Source: Ignavibacteriota bacterium (GTDB taxonomy: Bacteria > Bacteroidota > Ignavibacteria > Palsa-1295). Taken from it: a stretch of DNA of 28,190 nt. Under the pieces are notes generated by a model that was not told the origin of the DNA, did no database searches, and was given only the letters and a program-made list of their open reading frames with translations. This document shows, one piece after another, positions 1 through 6,548 of this stretch. Each line of letters opens with the position of its first letter. The first letter of the stretch is position 1. The stretch spans positions 1 through 28,190 of the forward strand of contig JANYLL010000016.1 of NCBI GenBank assembly GCA_025357895.1. Reading direction: 5' to 3'. A program made the position numbers and the translations under genes.

Positions 1-53
1 TCCACCGCGGCGGACGCCCATAATTCAACGATTTTTTTTATTATCATAAACCC

Positions 54-467
54 ATGAAACATCTCTTTTATTTATTTCTAGCAAGTGTTGTAGTTTTAGT
101 AGTGATGGATTCCTGTTCGCCGACGCTTACGCCATTACCGCCGACAACGCTTTCTCGATCAAAAACTTTATCTCCTTCAATCAGAGTAGATGGAAAGTTG
201 CGTAATACACCTGATACAAATGTCTATAGATATAATCTCACCTGCGGCTGTTCGTTTCCCCTGGCGATAGATAGTGCGGATACCACGTCGATCACTTATA
301 AAACGAGTGATTTCAAGGATACAATAAAATTTCATTATATTAAAGCTGCAGCGAGAGCAGGACTATCTTCCGGGCAGCATACAGGATGGCTTGCGATCAC
401 AACGATTCAGCCGGTCACGACTGAACTTCTGAAGGATACGCTGAGAGATACGGTAATTGTACCATAA
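54..467 (+). CDS. Hypothetical small lipoprotein-like secreted protein
   Basis: I do not recognise this 137-residue protein. It starts MKHLFYLFLA and has a hydrophobic signal segment (about residues 4-18) ending at MDSC, so Cys21 could be a lipidated residue, although Asp/Ser before the Cys make the lipobox weak. A Pro/Thr/Ser-rich stretch follows the Cys, typical of an exported linker. The rest is a small polar domain with a CGC motif near residues 64-66 and many Thr/Asp residues, with no catalytic motif visible. It is probably an envelope protein (inference). The ATG is preceded by an AT-rich leader without a Shine-Dalgarno site. The gene converges on the M24 peptidase, and a long hairpin separates the two. 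Confidence 0.6.
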   Translation: MKHLFYLFLASVVVLVVMDSCSPTLTPLPPTTLSRSKTLSPSIRVDGKLRNTPDTNVYRYNLTCGCSFPLAIDSADTTSITYKTSDFKDTIKFHYIKAAARAGLSSGQHTGWLAITTIQPVTTELLKDTLRDTVIVP

Positions 468-476
468 GAACAATCG

Positions 477-537
477 TTAGTTTTTAGTCTTTAGTCGTTA
501 GCATATTTTCTGCTAACTACTAAAGACTAAAAACTAA
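477..537. terminator. Long AT-rich hairpin between convergent genes
   Basis: The arms 477-503 and 511-537 are complementary over 27 bp with one mismatch, around a 7-nt loop (504-510). The core word is TTTTTAGTCTTTAGT and its complement. It sits 10 bp after the stop of the plus-strand gene and 8 bp after the stop of the minus-strand peptidase, so a bidirectional terminator is plausible. The stem is longer and more AT-rich than an ordinary terminator, and it resembles the other AT-rich palindromes in this window. Confidence 0.6.
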
Positions 538-544
538 TGACTGC

Positions 545-1627
545 TTAAAGAACGATCAATTCCTTTGGTGATTTATTGATCACCTCGACGTTATCTTTGC
601 GCATGATAACATCATCTTCGATGCGGACTCCGCCGATTCCTTCGATATAAATTCCTGGTTCGATCGTGAATACCTGTGAGGGTTCAAGCGTAAAACGCTC
701 GCCGCGCTGTGCGATGACGGGAATTTCGTGAACTTCAATACCAAGTCCGTGTCCGGTGCCATGACCGAATTTCGAGCCATAGCCATGAAGCGTAATATAA
801 TCTCTGGCGACGTTATCAAGTTCGCGTCCGTTCATTCCGGGTTTTGCTTTATCGATTGCACGCTGCTGGGCAACGCGGACAACATCGTACATTTTTTGTA
901 ATTCAAGCGAGACTTTTCCGAGAGCAACAGTGCGTGTCATATCGGAATTGAATCCGCGATATCTTACGCCGAAATCAAGCGTGATCATTTCGCCTTTTTT
1001 TACTTTCTTCTCGCTTGCTAATCCATGCGGAAGAGCTGAGCGTTCGCCGCTTGCAACGATGATCTCAAATGCATCTCCGTCTCCGCCCATTTTCTTTGTG
1101 TAGTAGGAAATTTCCGCGGAAATTTCGCGCTCACTCATGCCGGGCTTGATCATGTTGATGACCTTATCGAAAACCTGATCGCCGATCTCCGCTGCTTTTT
1201 GGATCATCGCGATCTCGTCATCAGTCTTGATCATCGTCATGGATTCGACCATTTCCTTCTTAGCAACCAGCTTCAAATGCCGGAATTTCTTGCGAAGGAA
1301 ATCATGCATCCAAAATGCAATGCGGTTCTCTTCGAAGCCGACGGCGTCAAAATCGGTAAACAATTGCTTATCGACGATGGCATCAAGCAATGTCCTTTCG
1401 CGGTCAACGATGCTGATCTTCGCACCCGCAACTTCGATCTTGACCTGCGCTTTATAACGGAAATCCGTAAAAAAATGAGGTTTTCCCTGTGCCGGAACGA
1501 TCAAAATGCCGTTCGAGCCGGAATAACCGATGAGATAATGGATGTTGGGAAGATGGGTGATCAGCAGCGCATCTAAACCATGATCGCGTACTGTTTTTTG
1601 AAGTCTTGCTAAACGTGCCATTGACAT
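545..1627 (-). CDS. pepP: M24 family Xaa-Pro aminopeptidase / dipeptidase
   Basis: This is a cytoplasmic metallopeptidase of the pita-bread fold that removes an N-terminal residue ahead of proline. The N-terminal creatinase-like domain covers about residues 1-125, with LLITHLPNIHYLIGYSGSNG. The catalytic domain follows and all five expected metal ligands are visible: Asp218 and Asp229 (LDFGVRYRGFNSDMTRT), His293 (HGTGHGLG), Glu323 (FTIEPG) and Glu337 (RIEDD). I chose the ATG at 1627 because the frame further upstream opens only with TTG at 1675 and the family N-terminus aligns with MARLARLQ; the ATG at 1621 is an alternative. The gene stands alone between the hairpin at 477-537 and a repeat-bearing intergenic stretch. 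PepP versus PepQ-like specificity cannot be decided from sequence. Confidence 0.9.
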   Translation of the reverse strand: MSMARLARLQKTVRDHGLDALLITHLPNIHYLIGYSGSNGILIVPAQGKPHFFTDFRYKAQVKIEVAGAKISIVDRERTLLDAIVDKQLFTDFDAVGFEENRIAFWMHDFLRKKFRHLKLVAKKEMVESMTMIKTDDEIAMIQKAAEIGDQVFDKVINMIKPGMSEREISAEISYYTKKMGGDGDAFEIIVASGERSALPHGLASEKKVKKGEMITLDFGVRYRGFNSDMTRTVALGKVSLELQKMYDVVRVAQQRAIDKAKPGMNGRELDNVARDYITLHGYGSKFGHGTGHGLGIEVHEIPVIAQRGERFTLEPSQVFTIEPGIYIEGIGGVRIEDDVIMRKDNVEVINKSPKELIVL

Positions 1628-1715
1628 AGTTAAGTGAGAAATTCGTATCAGGCGCGAATAACAATCTTTCGGCAAAGAAAGCTTCGGGAAATTTCAATTA
1701 TTTTTCAATGCCTTT

Positions 1716-1755
1716 GTCATTCTGAATGGAGTCGCGAAGCGTAGTGAAGAATGAC
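1716..1755. repeat. Intergenic palindromic repeat (REP-like)
   Basis: Perfect 8-bp arms GTCATTCT and AGAATGAC enclose a GC-richer centre containing GAATGGAGTCGCGAAGC. The same word order (TCATT..., CTGAA/GGAGT or reverse, AATGAC) recurs at 19124-19244. It lies between the M24 peptidase and the putative RNA. This style of short dispersed palindrome is common in bacterial genomes. Confidence 0.5.
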
Positions 1756-1779
1756 ATAACCACTGTAATAAAAATACAC

Positions 1780-1812
1780 AAAAAAATAAACCCAGCATCC
1801 GTAGACACTGGG
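1780..1812 (-). terminator. Rho-independent terminator with UACG tetraloop
   Basis: Read on the minus strand, CCCAGTGTC-TACG-GATGCTGGG forms a 9-bp stem that includes two G-U pairs. It is capped by C(UACG)G, one of the exceptionally stable UNCG tetraloops, and followed by TTTATTTTTTT. The G-U pairs and the T-tract work only on the minus strand. It ends the transcript coming from the fumC side. Confidence 0.75.
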
Positions 1813-1950
1813 CTTTTTCTCTCACCTTGACTCTGGATACAAACGGCCTAAATGGAACCCGCCTACATCCATAAGTCTCACACTTTATTAAGATCAATGA
1901 CTAAAACTCTCGCCTGTACTTCGAAGTTCCCAAACGGAGCTTTTTCTATT
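1780..1950 (-). ncRNA. Putative structured RNA downstream of fumC (family unknown)
   Basis: The 331-bp gap between fumC and the M24 peptidase has no credible ORF but folds well on the minus strand. Hairpin 1 (1939-1907) pairs CTCCGTTTG with CAGGCGAGAG through nine pairs and one bulged A. Hairpin 2 (1870-1835) is a continuous 12-bp stem of GGATGTAGGCGG with CCGTTTGTATCC around a 12-nt loop. The terminator with a UACG tetraloop then closes the unit. Several pairs are G-U on this strand and would be A-C on the other, which argues for a minus-strand RNA. A purine-rich stretch AAGGTGAGAG (about 1818-1827) lies between hairpin 2 and the terminator. It could be a free-standing small RNA, a structured fumC 3' UTR, or an attenuator for the peptidase about 150 nt downstream. 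The length would suit a 6S-class RNA, but I cannot recognise it as such. The 5' end is a guess. Confidence 0.4.
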
Positions 1951-2006
1951 AATATGACACGCAGAATGGGTCGTTTGTGACAAACAATAAAAAGATTCAT
2001 CATTGC

Positions 2007-3398
2007 TTACAAATTCCCCACCATATCTTCAGGCTTCACCCATTCATCGAATTGTGAACTGGTCAGAAGTCCGAGCTCTATCGCCGCTTCGCGTAGAGTA
2101 GAACCTTCCTTATGAGCTTTCTTTGCGATTTTCGCAGCATTCTCGTAACCGATGTGAGGATTAAGAGCTGTTACAAGCATCAAGGAATTTTCCAAATTCC
2201 TTTTGATGATGGGCATATTCGGTTCGATTCCTAAGGCGCAATGCTCATTGAAAGAATTGCAGGCATCGCCGATAAGGCGAGCAGACATCAGAAGATTAAA
2301 GATCATCACGGGCTTAAAGACATTTAGTTCGAAATGCCCGTTCATCCCGCCGACGGTGATCGCTGCATCGTTGCCGATAACCTGCGTGCAGACCATGGTC
2401 ATTGCTTCAGACTGCGTCGGGTTCACTTTTCCCGGCATGATCGATGAACCCGGTTCATTTTCAGGAATGATAAGCTCTCCGATTCCGCAGCGGGGACCGG
2501 AGGCAAGAAGGCGAATATCGTTGGCGATCTTCATCAAGCTCACTGCAACAGTCTTCAATGCGCCCGAAGCCTCAACGATTGCATCATGCGAAGCAAGCGA
2601 TTCAAATTTATTTTCTGCTGTAATAAATGGCTGAGCGGAAAGCGCAGCAATTTTCTTTGCAACGAGTACGTCATATCCTTTCGGAACATTCAATCCCGTT
2701 CCGACTGCTGAGCCGCCAAGAGCGAGTTCTGATAGATGCGCAAGAGTATTTTTTATCGCACGCATCCCATGATCGAGTTGGGAAACATATCCGGAAAATT
2801 CCTGGCCAAGTGTCAGCGGTGTTGCATCCATCAAATGCGTTCTTCCGATCTTGACGATATTCATAAATGCTTTAGCTTTCGCATCAAGCGTATCGCGAAG
2901 CAGCTTGATATTCGGAAGCGTGTTCTCGGCAACAAGTTTATACGCAGCGATATGCATTGCCGTCGGAAATGTATCATTCGATGACTGTGATTTATTTACA
3001 TCGTCATTAGGATGAATTTTTTTCTTTTCGTCTTCAAGTTTTCCGCCAAGCAAGACATGAGCACGATTCGCGACCACTTCATTCACATTCATATTCGACT
3101 GTGTGCCCGAACCAGTCTGCCAGACAACAAGCGGAAATTCATCGTCAAGTTTTCCTGCTAAGATTTCATCGCAGACCTTGGCGATAATATCAGATTTATC
3201 TTTTGGAAGAACGCCAAGTTCCGTATTTGCCTCAGCAGCAGCTTTTTTTAAGATGGCAAAAGCCTGAATAATTTCGATCGGCATTTTCTGGCCGCCGATC
3301 TTGAAATTATTGCGCGAGCGCTCTGTCTGCGCACCCCAGTATTTATCAGATGGGACGTTTACGTCACCCATGGTATCGTGTTCGATTCGGAAAGCCAT
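2007..3398 (-). CDS. fumC: Fumarate hydratase class II
   Basis: This cytoplasmic homotetramer interconverts fumarate and L-malate in the TCA cycle without an iron-sulfur cluster. The class II signature GSSIMPGKVNP is at about residues 317-327 and the active-site region GRTHLMDATP has its His near residue 188. Other family blocks are FRIEHDTMGDVNVP, WGAQTERS, QTGSGTQSNMNVNEV and SSNDTFPTAMH. Length (463 residues) is normal for the family. I start at ATG 3398 (MAFRIEHDTMGD), because the longer frame opens with TTG at 3407 and adds only three residues. It appears to be transcribed alone: a palindrome separates it from the DUF58 gene upstream, and a structured region with a terminator follows it. 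Confidence 0.97.
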   Translation of the reverse strand: MAFRIEHDTMGDVNVPSDKYWGAQTERSRNNFKIGGQKMPIEIIQAFAILKKAAAEANTELGVLPKDKSDIIAKVCDEILAGKLDDEFPLVVWQTGSGTQSNMNVNEVVANRAHVLLGGKLEDEKKKIHPNDDVNKSQSSNDTFPTAMHIAAYKLVAENTLPNIKLLRDTLDAKAKAFMNIVKIGRTHLMDATPLTLGQEFSGYVSQLDHGMRAIKNTLAHLSELALGGSAVGTGLNVPKGYDVLVAKKIAALSAQPFITAENKFESLASHDAIVEASGALKTVAVSLMKIANDIRLLASGPRCGIGELIIPENEPGSSIMPGKVNPTQSEAMTMVCTQVIGNDAAITVGGMNGHFELNVFKPVMIFNLLMSARLIGDACNSFNEHCALGIEPNMPIIKRNLENSLMLVTALNPHIGYENAAKIAKKAHKEGSTLREAAIELGLLTSSQFDEWVKPEDMVGNL

Positions 3399-3412
3399 AG
3401 AGTTCAATTAAA

Positions 3413-3505
3413 AATTAAAAATGCAAAATTAAAAATAGGAATACAAGAACAGAAAAAATAGCCATGCAATGCCCTCCCCAAATTTTTAATTTTACATTTT
3501 TAATT
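3413..3505. repeat. AT-rich 24-bp inverted repeat upstream of fumC
   Basis: The arms 3413-3436 and 3482-3505 are complementary over 24 bp with one mismatch (ATGCAAAATT versus the complement of ATGTAAAATT). The 45-nt centre is GC-richer and contains CCCTCCCC. The word AAAATGTAAAATTAAAAAT also makes up the perfect palindrome between the two tRNAs at 26501-26557. The element lies between the DUF58 stop and the fumC start, so it could act as a terminator, but its size and recurrence suggest a dispersed element. Confidence 0.65.
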
Positions 3506-3514
3506 CCCTACTTT

Positions 3515-4429
3515 CTACCCCATCATCTGTCTCTTGTAAAAATACTCCGTCAGCGCCCGATCGAATGGAGTTGTTGTTTCTAAAACGAGATGATCGATCC
3601 GCTCAGCAGCAAGAGAGTGATTGAGATTGTTTAAAAATTCTTCGAAAGCCTGCTTGTAGCTTTCCTGCATTTGGTAGGGCTGAGTCTTTATGGATTCCCC
3701 CGTTTCCACATCGAAGATCGTTGCATCGCTTGCCGAAAGAGCCAGAGTCCGCTCAATTGGATCGAGAATTTGGAATGCGATTACTTCATGCCCGGCATTG
3801 CGCATAAGCTTGAGTGAAGTAATTATTTCATCGGGATCATCAAGGAAATCGCTGATGACGATAACAAGTCCGCGGCGTTTAATTCGCTCTAAGACAAGAC
3901 GAAGAGATGATTGTGTTTTTGTTTTATTCGATGGTTCGGTCAGCTGCAAAACTTTCAGCATCTCGCGCATGTAACTTGCTTTGAGTCGTGCAGGCATAAA
4001 TGTTCTTACCTCTTCATCAAAGAGAGCCAGCCCGACGGCATCTTGCTGACGAGTAAGTAAATATGCAAGTGATGCAGCAACGATAGTTGCATAACGATAC
4101 TTTGTGATGAGCTTCGGATCGCTTGAATAATTCATTGAGCGTGACGAATCCACAATGATATGCGCCTTAAGATTTGTCTCTTCTTCGTATTGCTTTACGT
4201 AATAGCGATCAGTGCGTGCAAAAAGCTTCCAGTCAATATTGCGAATGGGATCTCCCGGAAGATACGGGCGATGCTCGGCGAACTCCACACTGAAACCATG
4301 ATATGGCGATTTATGTAGACCGGTAATAAATCCTTCAACCACAAATTTCGCCACAAGCTCGAAATTCCCCAACTTGGAGACAATCTCAGGTCGAAGGTAA
4401 TCGGTGGTGGGTGCGATAATTTCAGGCAT
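3515..4429 (-). CDS. DUF58 domain protein with vWA-like fold
   Basis: The 304-residue protein carries the DUF58 signature: HRPYLPGDPIRNIDWKLFART followed closely by YYVKQYEEETN (about residues 52-85). A metal-ion-dependent adhesion-type motif, DSSRS in IIVDSSRSMNY (about residues 93-97), follows. DUF58 proteins usually work with a MoxR-type AAA+ ATPase, often in gene sets that build or mature envelope proteins. No MoxR gene lies in this window, so the partner must be elsewhere. There are no transmembrane segments, so it is probably cytoplasmic. It starts 8 nt after the yciI-like gene on the same strand and is probably cotranscribed with it. Family assignment is confident; the biochemical role is not known from sequence. 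Confidence 0.9.
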   Translation of the reverse strand: MPEIIAPTTDYLRPEIVSKLGNFELVAKFVVEGFITGLHKSPYHGFSVEFAEHRPYLPGDPIRNIDWKLFARTDRYYVKQYEEETNLKAHIIVDSSRSMNYSSDPKLITKYRYATIVAASLAYLLTRQQDAVGLALFDEEVRTFMPARLKASYMREMLKVLQLTEPSNKTKTQSSLRLVLERIKRRGLVIVISDFLDDPDEIITSLKLMRNAGHEVIAFQILDPIERTLALSASDATIFDVETGESIKTQPYQMQESYKQAFEEFLNNLNHSLAAERIDHLVLETTTPFDRALTEYFYKRQMMG

Positions 4430-4437
4430 AAAATCTT

Positions 4438-4737
4438 CTACGCAATTTCAAAGATTTTGTTTAACCCCTCAGCCCACATCACAGGAGCAATTTCTATGAT
4501 CTCATATTCAGCTATGCCCTTTGTTTTGAAAGGATCGGCGGCTATCATTTTTTCTATAATAGAAGCATCTTCGGCTTTTGCGAAAAGCACTCCTCCTATT
4601 CGTGGAACGCGCGGACCGCTGAAAAGCAGAATACCGGCATCATAATTTATTTTTAAGTACGCTCGGTGCTCAGGCGTGATTTCAGCGACTTCGGCGATCG
4701 GTTTCGTATATTGCAGATTAATAATAAAGTATTTCAT
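4438..4737 (-). CDS. YciI-like protein
   Basis: This is a 99-residue cytoplasmic protein of the YciI/DABB-like ferredoxin-fold family. It starts MKYFIINLQYTKP, has an ITPEHRAYLK segment with the conserved His (about residue 24), a glycine-rich GILLFSGP..PRIGGVLFAKAED core, and the AADPF motif near residue 69. These small proteins are usually dimers, some with enzymatic activity; the substrate here is unknown. The frame stays open upstream to 4845, but the family N-terminus fits ATG 4737 precisely. That start codon lies on CATG, the same tetranucleotide that holds the ATG of the divergent solute-binding protein gene, so the two genes have no intergenic region. DUF58 follows 8 nt downstream. 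Confidence 0.85.
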   Translation of the reverse strand: MKYFIINLQYTKPIAEVAEITPEHRAYLKINYDAGILLFSGPRVPRIGGVLFAKAEDASIIEKMIAADPFKTKGIAEYEIIEIAPVMWAEGLNKIFEIA

Positions 4738-6457
4738 GAATACAACAAACGTCTTTTTCAAAGTTTTATTCCTTACAGGAGTTTTTTTCTTGTTAACGAG
4801 CAGTATTCTCGCCCAGCAAAATAACATCGTTGTCCATATGCTCAATTATCCTGAAACTCTCATACCATTCAATTCCAATAGTACAGAGGAGTTTAATATT
4901 GAAAATCAGATATTCGAAACGTTACTGCGAATGAATCCCGTAACATGCGAACCGGATATTCCCTGGCTTGCCGAATCGTTGCCAAAAGAATCGAAGGATC
5001 ATAAGCAATTCGATTTTACACTTCGCAAAGGAATTAAATTTGCTGACGGTATAGAATTAACCGGAGAGGATGTGATCTTTAGTCTTAAAGCAGCAAAGAA
5101 TTTTTTACAAGCAGAAAATAAACCCCTTCATGACTATCTTGAATCCATTCAAAGTGCAGAATTAATCGATGGAGACCCTTATCGAATTCGGTTCATACTT
5201 AGGAAGTCCGATTGGCAAATACGGCAATTGGTATTTGCAAGTATTCTAACAATTATTCCAAAGCATATTTTCAAATATGGAAATAATCTGGACGGATATT
5301 CATGGGAAGAACTTGAAAAAAGAGTTGAAAAGAAAAAATATGATCAACTCGAAAATTTTACCGAATGGTTCGGTTCGGCTGAATTGCAGCATGATCCAAA
5401 ATATATAATTGGTACAGGTCCCTACTACCTTAAAGATTGTATCACCAATGATAGAGTTATTTTAGAGAAAAATCCGTATTATACCAATAAATTCAATTCG
5501 GAATTTGGGAATGTCTATCCTGGTCAGATTATTTTTATGGAGATTTGCGATTGGGATGCAACAATAACCGCCCTAAAAGCAAAAGATATCGACCTTATCG
5601 GATATATGCTGCCAGCACTTTGGAATCAAATTGATACGGCAAAGAGACCCTATCTCTCTAAAACTACTTTTCCATTATCGAGCTACGGTTATATAGGTTG
5701 GAATCTCGAAAGACCTTATTTTCAAAATAAAAAGGTTCGTTTAGCACTTGCACATCTTATTGATCGAAAAACAATCATTGATAGCATTCTTTACGGACTT
5801 GCAGAACAAACACAAACCCCTGTATCAAAGTCTCGGCCTGAACATAATTCCGACATCCCCTTAATCACATACGATCCGGAAGCAGCAAGGATACTGCTCA
5901 AAGAAGCCGGATGGGAAGATCATGATGGTGATGGTATTATCGATAAGAAAATTAACGGAGAACTAGTACCATTTAAATTCGAGTTCACAATAAATTCAGG
6001 TAATGAAACGCGAAAGAAAATTCTACTCGCCTATGCCCAGACCCTTCGGAAAGTTGGGATTCAATCAGAAATTATCCAATTGGAATGGTCCGTCTATCTT
6101 GACAAACTTCGCAACCATAACTTAGATGCCTGGTATGGCGTATGGCAGAATGGAGAAGGCGGAAATGATTTTTATGTGATCTATCATTCTTCTGATGAAA
6201 ACAACAAAGGCTCCAATTACGGGAGTTGGAAAAGCAAAAGTGCTGATCATGTTCTCGAAGCTATCCAAAATGAAATGAACCCGACAAAAAGAAATAAATT
6301 TGAAAAAGAATTCCAGAAGATCATATATGAAGAGCAGCCGATTACTATGCTCTGGTATCCTTATACTCCGGTGATCTGGAATAATCGCTTCGATAATGTA
6401 AAATGGTACCCTCAGAGTCCGGGATATAACCCTGCATGGTGGATTCCAAAAAAATAA
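4736..6457 (+). CDS. Family 5 extracellular solute-binding protein (peptide/nickel type)
   Basis: This 573-residue protein resembles DppA/OppA-type ABC transporter binding proteins (SBP_bac_5). ATG 4736 gives a classic signal peptide (NVFFKVLFLTGVFFLLTSSILAQ) without a lipobox, so a soluble periplasmic form is expected; starting at 4676 would bury the signal peptide. Family blocks include FDFTLRKGIKFADGIELTGEDVIFSLKA (about residues 95-125), GTGPYYLKD, NPYYTN, VRLALAHLIDRKTIIDSILYG and an AGWEDHDGDGIIDKKING segment typical of the family. No permease or ATPase gene is nearby. The next gene is a close paralogue 91 bp downstream, probably in the same transcript. Ligand unknown; oligopeptide is the default guess for the family. 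Confidence 0.9.
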   Translation: MNTTNVFFKVLFLTGVFFLLTSSILAQQNNIVVHMLNYPETLIPFNSNSTEEFNIENQIFETLLRMNPVTCEPDIPWLAESLPKESKDHKQFDFTLRKGIKFADGIELTGEDVIFSLKAAKNFLQAENKPLHDYLESIQSAELIDGDPYRIRFILRKSDWQIRQLVFASILTIIPKHIFKYGNNLDGYSWEELEKRVEKKKYDQLENFTEWFGSAELQHDPKYIIGTGPYYLKDCITNDRVILEKNPYYTNKFNSEFGNVYPGQIIFMEICDWDATITALKAKDIDLIGYMLPALWNQIDTAKRPYLSKTTFPLSSYGYIGWNLERPYFQNKKVRLALAHLIDRKTIIDSILYGLAEQTQTPVSKSRPEHNSDIPLITYDPEAARILLKEAGWEDHDGDGIIDKKINGELVPFKFEFTINSGNETRKKILLAYAQTLRKVGIQSEIIQLEWSVYLDKLRNHNLDAWYGVWQNGEGGNDFYVIYHSSDENNKGSNYGSWKSKSADHVLEAIQNEMNPTKRNKFEKEFQKIIYEEQPITMLWYPYTPVIWNNRFDNVKWYPQSPGYNPAWWIPKK

Positions 6458-6505
6458 GAACGGGGAACTACAATATATCAACTTTACGATGTAATCATCC
6501 CGGAT

Positions 6506-6517
6506 TCTTCCGGAAGA
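6506..6517. other. Perfect 12-bp palindrome between the two binding-protein genes
   Basis: TCTTCCGGAAGA is a perfect palindrome 49 bp after the first solute-binding gene and 31 bp before the second. No T-tract follows it, so it is not an obvious terminator. It could be an operator or a weak hairpin; chance is not excluded. Confidence 0.25.
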
Positions 6518-6548
6518 TTAATGGTACAAATTTCTCACGACAAATCGC

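Noticed and set aside
1199..1576. 125-residue plus-strand frame inside pepP
   Set aside because: It is a shadow of the peptidase gene, whose active-site residues are all intact; the shadow has no recognisable motif.
1694..1897. 67-residue minus-strand frame in the fumC-pepP gap
   Set aside because: It runs through the terminator and the palindromic repeat, and its composition is not protein-like.
5918..5965. DHDGDGIIDK as a dockerin or EF-hand calcium site in the binding proteins
   Set aside because: This segment is common in family-5 solute-binding proteins and does not occur as a duplicated dockerin pair.
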